DNA of 64,000 bases. Origin: E44-bin32 sp034430595 (lineage in GTDB: Bacteria > Chloroflexota > Anaerolineae > Anaerolineales > E44-bin32). Positions 62,199 through 64,000 of this stretch are shown here, piece by piece (position 1 is the stretch's first letter; every line of letters begins with the position of its first letter). A program made the position numbers and the translations under genes. Location: contig DAOUEL010000064.1 in the NCBI GenBank assembly GCA_034430595.1, forward strand, positions 62,001-126,000. Reading direction: 5' to 3'. The notes below the pieces were generated by a model. It ran no database searches, was not told the origin of the DNA, and was given only the letters and a program-made list of their open reading frames with translations.

Positions 62199-63106
62199 TG
62201 GCGATTCTCGTTGATGAAGGAAAGCGTGTGCTGGTCCAGGGCATTACCGGTCGCGAGGGGCGCACCCGGACCAATTTAATGGTGGAATTCGGCACACAGG
62301 TCGTGGCAGGCGTCACGCCAGGCAAAGGCAGGCAGGAAGTTGACGGCGTGCCAGTCTACGATACAGTCTTCGAGGCGGTTGAAGTCTGTGGATCGATCGA
62401 CATAAGCGTGCTCTTCATCCCGGCACCGCTCGTCAAGAGCGCTGCGCTAGAGGCAATTGAGGCCGGAATCAAGCTGCTGTTGATCGTCCCCGATCGGGTT
62501 CCGATTTATGATGTGCTCGAGATCGCCGCTTCCGCTAAAGACGCCGATGCGCGATTTATCGGACCCAATACACTTGGCGTGCTTTCCCCTGCCAGAGCGA
62601 CGATCGGGATGATCGGCGGCAGTGCCACAACGGCACGCGAGTGGTTTATACCTGGACCGCTGGGAATTAGTTCACGCTCGGGCGGCATCACCTCTTCCAT
62701 GGCATATTACCTGGCTCGGGCTGGCCTGGGTGCTAGCACGCTGGTACACGTTGGAGGGGATGCCGTGATTGGAACCCCGCATCCGGACGTGATGCGTATG
62801 TTCGAGGCCGATCCTGACACCAAAGCAATGGTTATGTTCGGGGAGATAGGCGGTTCGCAAGAAGAGCGGGTAGCAGAGTTGGTCGCGAAGGGGGAAATCA
62901 CCAAGCCGATCATCGCTTTTATTGGCGGCAAGGCCGCGAAGCGTGGCACGCGCTTCAGCCACGCAGGTGCGATCGTCGAGGGCACCCGCGGCACCTATGA
63001 GGGCAAGGTAGAAAGCCTGCGCACTGCCGGAGTAACCGTCGTTGAGGCTTTCGGGGATCTTCCTGAAGTTACCAGGCGAGTCCTGCAAGAGCGGGAGGTG
63101 CTGTGA
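62198..63106 (+). CDS. Succinyl-CoA / citryl-CoA synthetase alpha-like subunit
   Basis: The protein has 302 residues. The CoA-binding Rossmann domain has RVLVQGITGREGRTRTNLMVEFGTQVVAGVTPGKG. The ligase domain has LGISSRSGGITSSMAYYL and the phospho-His in RFSHAGAIVEG (about residue 254). It joins the preceding subunit to make a CoA ligase that uses ATP or GTP. The start at 62198 shares its first base with the previous stop (TGATG); GTG 62195 is an alternative. The next gene, citrate-synthase-like, begins in the same TGATG manner. Confidence 0.92.
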   Translation: MAILVDEGKRVLVQGITGREGRTRTNLMVEFGTQVVAGVTPGKGRQEVDGVPVYDTVFEAVEVCGSIDISVLFIPAPLVKSAALEAIEAGIKLLLIVPDRVPIYDVLEIAASAKDADARFIGPNTLGVLSPARATIGMIGGSATTAREWFIPGPLGISSRSGGITSSMAYYLARAGLGASTLVHVGGDAVIGTPHPDVMRMFEADPDTKAMVMFGEIGGSQEERVAELVAKGEITKPIIAFIGGKAAKRGTRFSHAGAIVEGTRGTYEGKVESLRTAGVTVVEAFGDLPEVTRRVLQEREVL

Positions 63107-63882
63107 TGAGTGAGATGAAATGGAAGACCGGCATCACGAAGGTTCAACCGAATGAGATCCGACTGCGTGGTTACCGGGTTGATGAATTAATGGGCAAAAT
63201 CAGCTTTTCGCAGGCAATTTTCCTCGCCCTAACCGGTGAGCTGCCGGACGCGAAAGTCGGCCGTTTATTGGACGCGATCCTGGTCGCATCGGTTGATCAT
63301 GGGCCTGGTTCCCCCTCCGCCCTGACTGCCCGCACGTCGGCATCGACCGGTGCACCGGCCAACGCCGCGGTTGCGGCTGGCATCCTCTCGATCAACCGGT
63401 TCCATGGAGCGGCGATCAGCAGCTGTATGCAAGTTGTAGCGGAGGTCGTGGAGCAGACAAGCGATGAACATCCGGTCTCAGATGCTGCGGCAGAGGTGGT
63501 CACCGAATACCTGGAAAGTGGCCGCCGGCTCCCCGGACTTGGACACCGCATTCATACAGAGGACCCGCGCACGAGAAGGCTTTTCATGCTTGCTGAAGAG
63601 CTCGGTCTGGCTGATGCTGGCGTTGAAGCGCTGCTCGCGCTCCAGATCGCCATGGCAGCCGAAGGGAAAGAGCTCCCGATCAATGTAGATGGTGCCGTTG
63701 GGGCCGTGCTCTTCGATCTCGGATTACCAATCGAGCTCGGGAATGACTTCTTCATAATGGCCCGCGTGCCAGGCTTATTTGCCCAGGTTCATGAGGAGTT
63801 TGATCGCGAACGTCCGATGCGGCGAATACATCCGACCGACTTCACATATGACGGACCGGAGAATCGAAGCTTAGCCGATTGA
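63106..63882 (+). CDS. Citryl-CoA lyase / short citrate synthase-family protein
   Basis: The protein has 258 residues, about two thirds of the length of citrate synthase. Citrate-synthase catalytic motifs are present: NRFHGAAISSC (first His), GLGHRIHTEDPRTRRLF (second His) and NVDGAVGAVLFDLGLP (Asp region). The N-terminal TARTSASTGAPANAAVAAGI matches the oxaloacetate/citrate-binding helix. Short proteins of this kind include citryl-CoA lyase of Hydrogenobacter and the C-terminal part of ATP-citrate lyase. Coupling to the CoA-ligase pair supports citrate cleavage to acetyl-CoA plus oxaloacetate, or the reverse. Confidence 0.85.
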   Translation: MSEMKWKTGITKVQPNEIRLRGYRVDELMGKISFSQAIFLALTGELPDAKVGRLLDAILVASVDHGPGSPSALTARTSASTGAPANAAVAAGILSINRFHGAAISSCMQVVAEVVEQTSDEHPVSDAAAEVVTEYLESGRRLPGLGHRIHTEDPRTRRLFMLAEELGLADAGVEALLALQIAMAAEGKELPINVDGAVGAVLFDLGLPIELGNDFFIMARVPGLFAQVHEEFDRERPMRRIHPTDFTYDGPENRSLAD

Positions 63883-63900
63883 TCCTCCAGGAGCCCACCG

Positions 63901-64000
63901 ATGACAGATGACTTGTTGGATCTGATCCCTGAATTTCGTGCGATCGAAGATGATGATCTGCGCAAGCGGACGCTCGCGGTCTGGGAAGAGGCGCTTGAGC
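63901..64000 (+). CDS. N-terminal part of an unidentified gene, cut by the window end
   Basis: ATG 63901 has CCAGGAG upstream and begins MTDDLLDLIPEFRAIED, with DDLRKRTLAVWEEALE before the window ends. The opening resembles the N-terminal helices of HD-domain phosphohydrolases, but the catalytic HD motif is not yet reached, so this is a weak guess. It starts 18 bases after the citryl-CoA lyase-like stop and is probably in the same operon. Confidence 0.6.
   Translation, partial: MTDDLLDLIPEFRAIEDDDLRKRTLAVWEEALE

Overview
The window is a dense, roughly 58% GC bacterial chromosome segment. About 55 protein genes are packed into ATGA/TGATG-coupled operons, with one tRNA gene. I see no insertion sequence, phage or CRISPR array. 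The gene content points to an anaerobic or facultative member of the Chloroflexota, most likely class Anaerolineae. The hints are a membrane-anchored protein of a type I associate with that class upstream of ruvX/mltG, a long LivM with an extra N-terminal membrane region, GAF-rich signalling proteins, and Hdr/Etf and Kor modules. This placement is inference; there is no rRNA in the window.

Layout. 1-5144 (+): end of an unknown gene, the membrane-anchored protein, ruvX, mltG and an S9 peptidase. 5250-8875 (-): thymidine/pyrimidine phosphorylase, a LuxR-type regulator with Glu at the phosphoacceptor site, an HtrA-like protease, and a second protease interrupted by two compensating frameshifts. 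8961-10940 (+): an amidohydrolase fused to a CYTH domain. 10981-13572 (-): mutS. 13633-18907 (+): ROK kinase, a peptide-type ABC transporter without ATPase genes, and a PiT phosphate transporter. 18930-20245 (-): yraN-miaA. 20632-29753 (+): a complete branched-chain-type amino-acid ABC transporter, an ornithine cyclodeaminase-family enzyme, a DadA-like FAD oxidase and CinA. Then come tRNA-Gly(CCC), two small unknown genes on the minus strand and a Flp-type prepilin.

31565-44643 (+) is a 13-kb signalling block: two stand-alone receivers, three large GAF proteins without kinase domains (two of them paralogues with nearly identical extracytoplasmic segments), a ParA/MinD-like ATPase, a hybrid histidine kinase with two C-terminal receiver-like domains, and a threonine synthase fused to a response-regulator receiver. 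I regard this block as the best candidate for an undescribed system: phosphorelay control attached directly to an amino-acid biosynthetic enzyme. It is followed by an EamA transporter with a probable CTG start, argF, and the coupled set alanine dehydrogenase / CoA-transferase / pyruvate kinase.

51053-60280 (-) is one operon: korDABC (2-oxoacid:ferredoxin oxidoreductase), a double-length HdrA carrying ferredoxin and MvhD domains, an HdrC-HdrB fusion, and EtfA/EtfB. Divergent from it, 60657-63882 (+) encodes a succinyl/citryl-CoA synthetase-like pair, whose large subunit carries a ferredoxin-like tail, and a short citrate synthase/citryl-CoA lyase-like protein. Together these look like the ferredoxin-dependent arm of a TCA cycle (reductive, or reversible oxidative) wired to an electron-bifurcating or -confurcating Hdr-Etf complex. 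The intervening 376 bases hold promoter-like sites and repeats. The window ends inside a further plus-strand gene.
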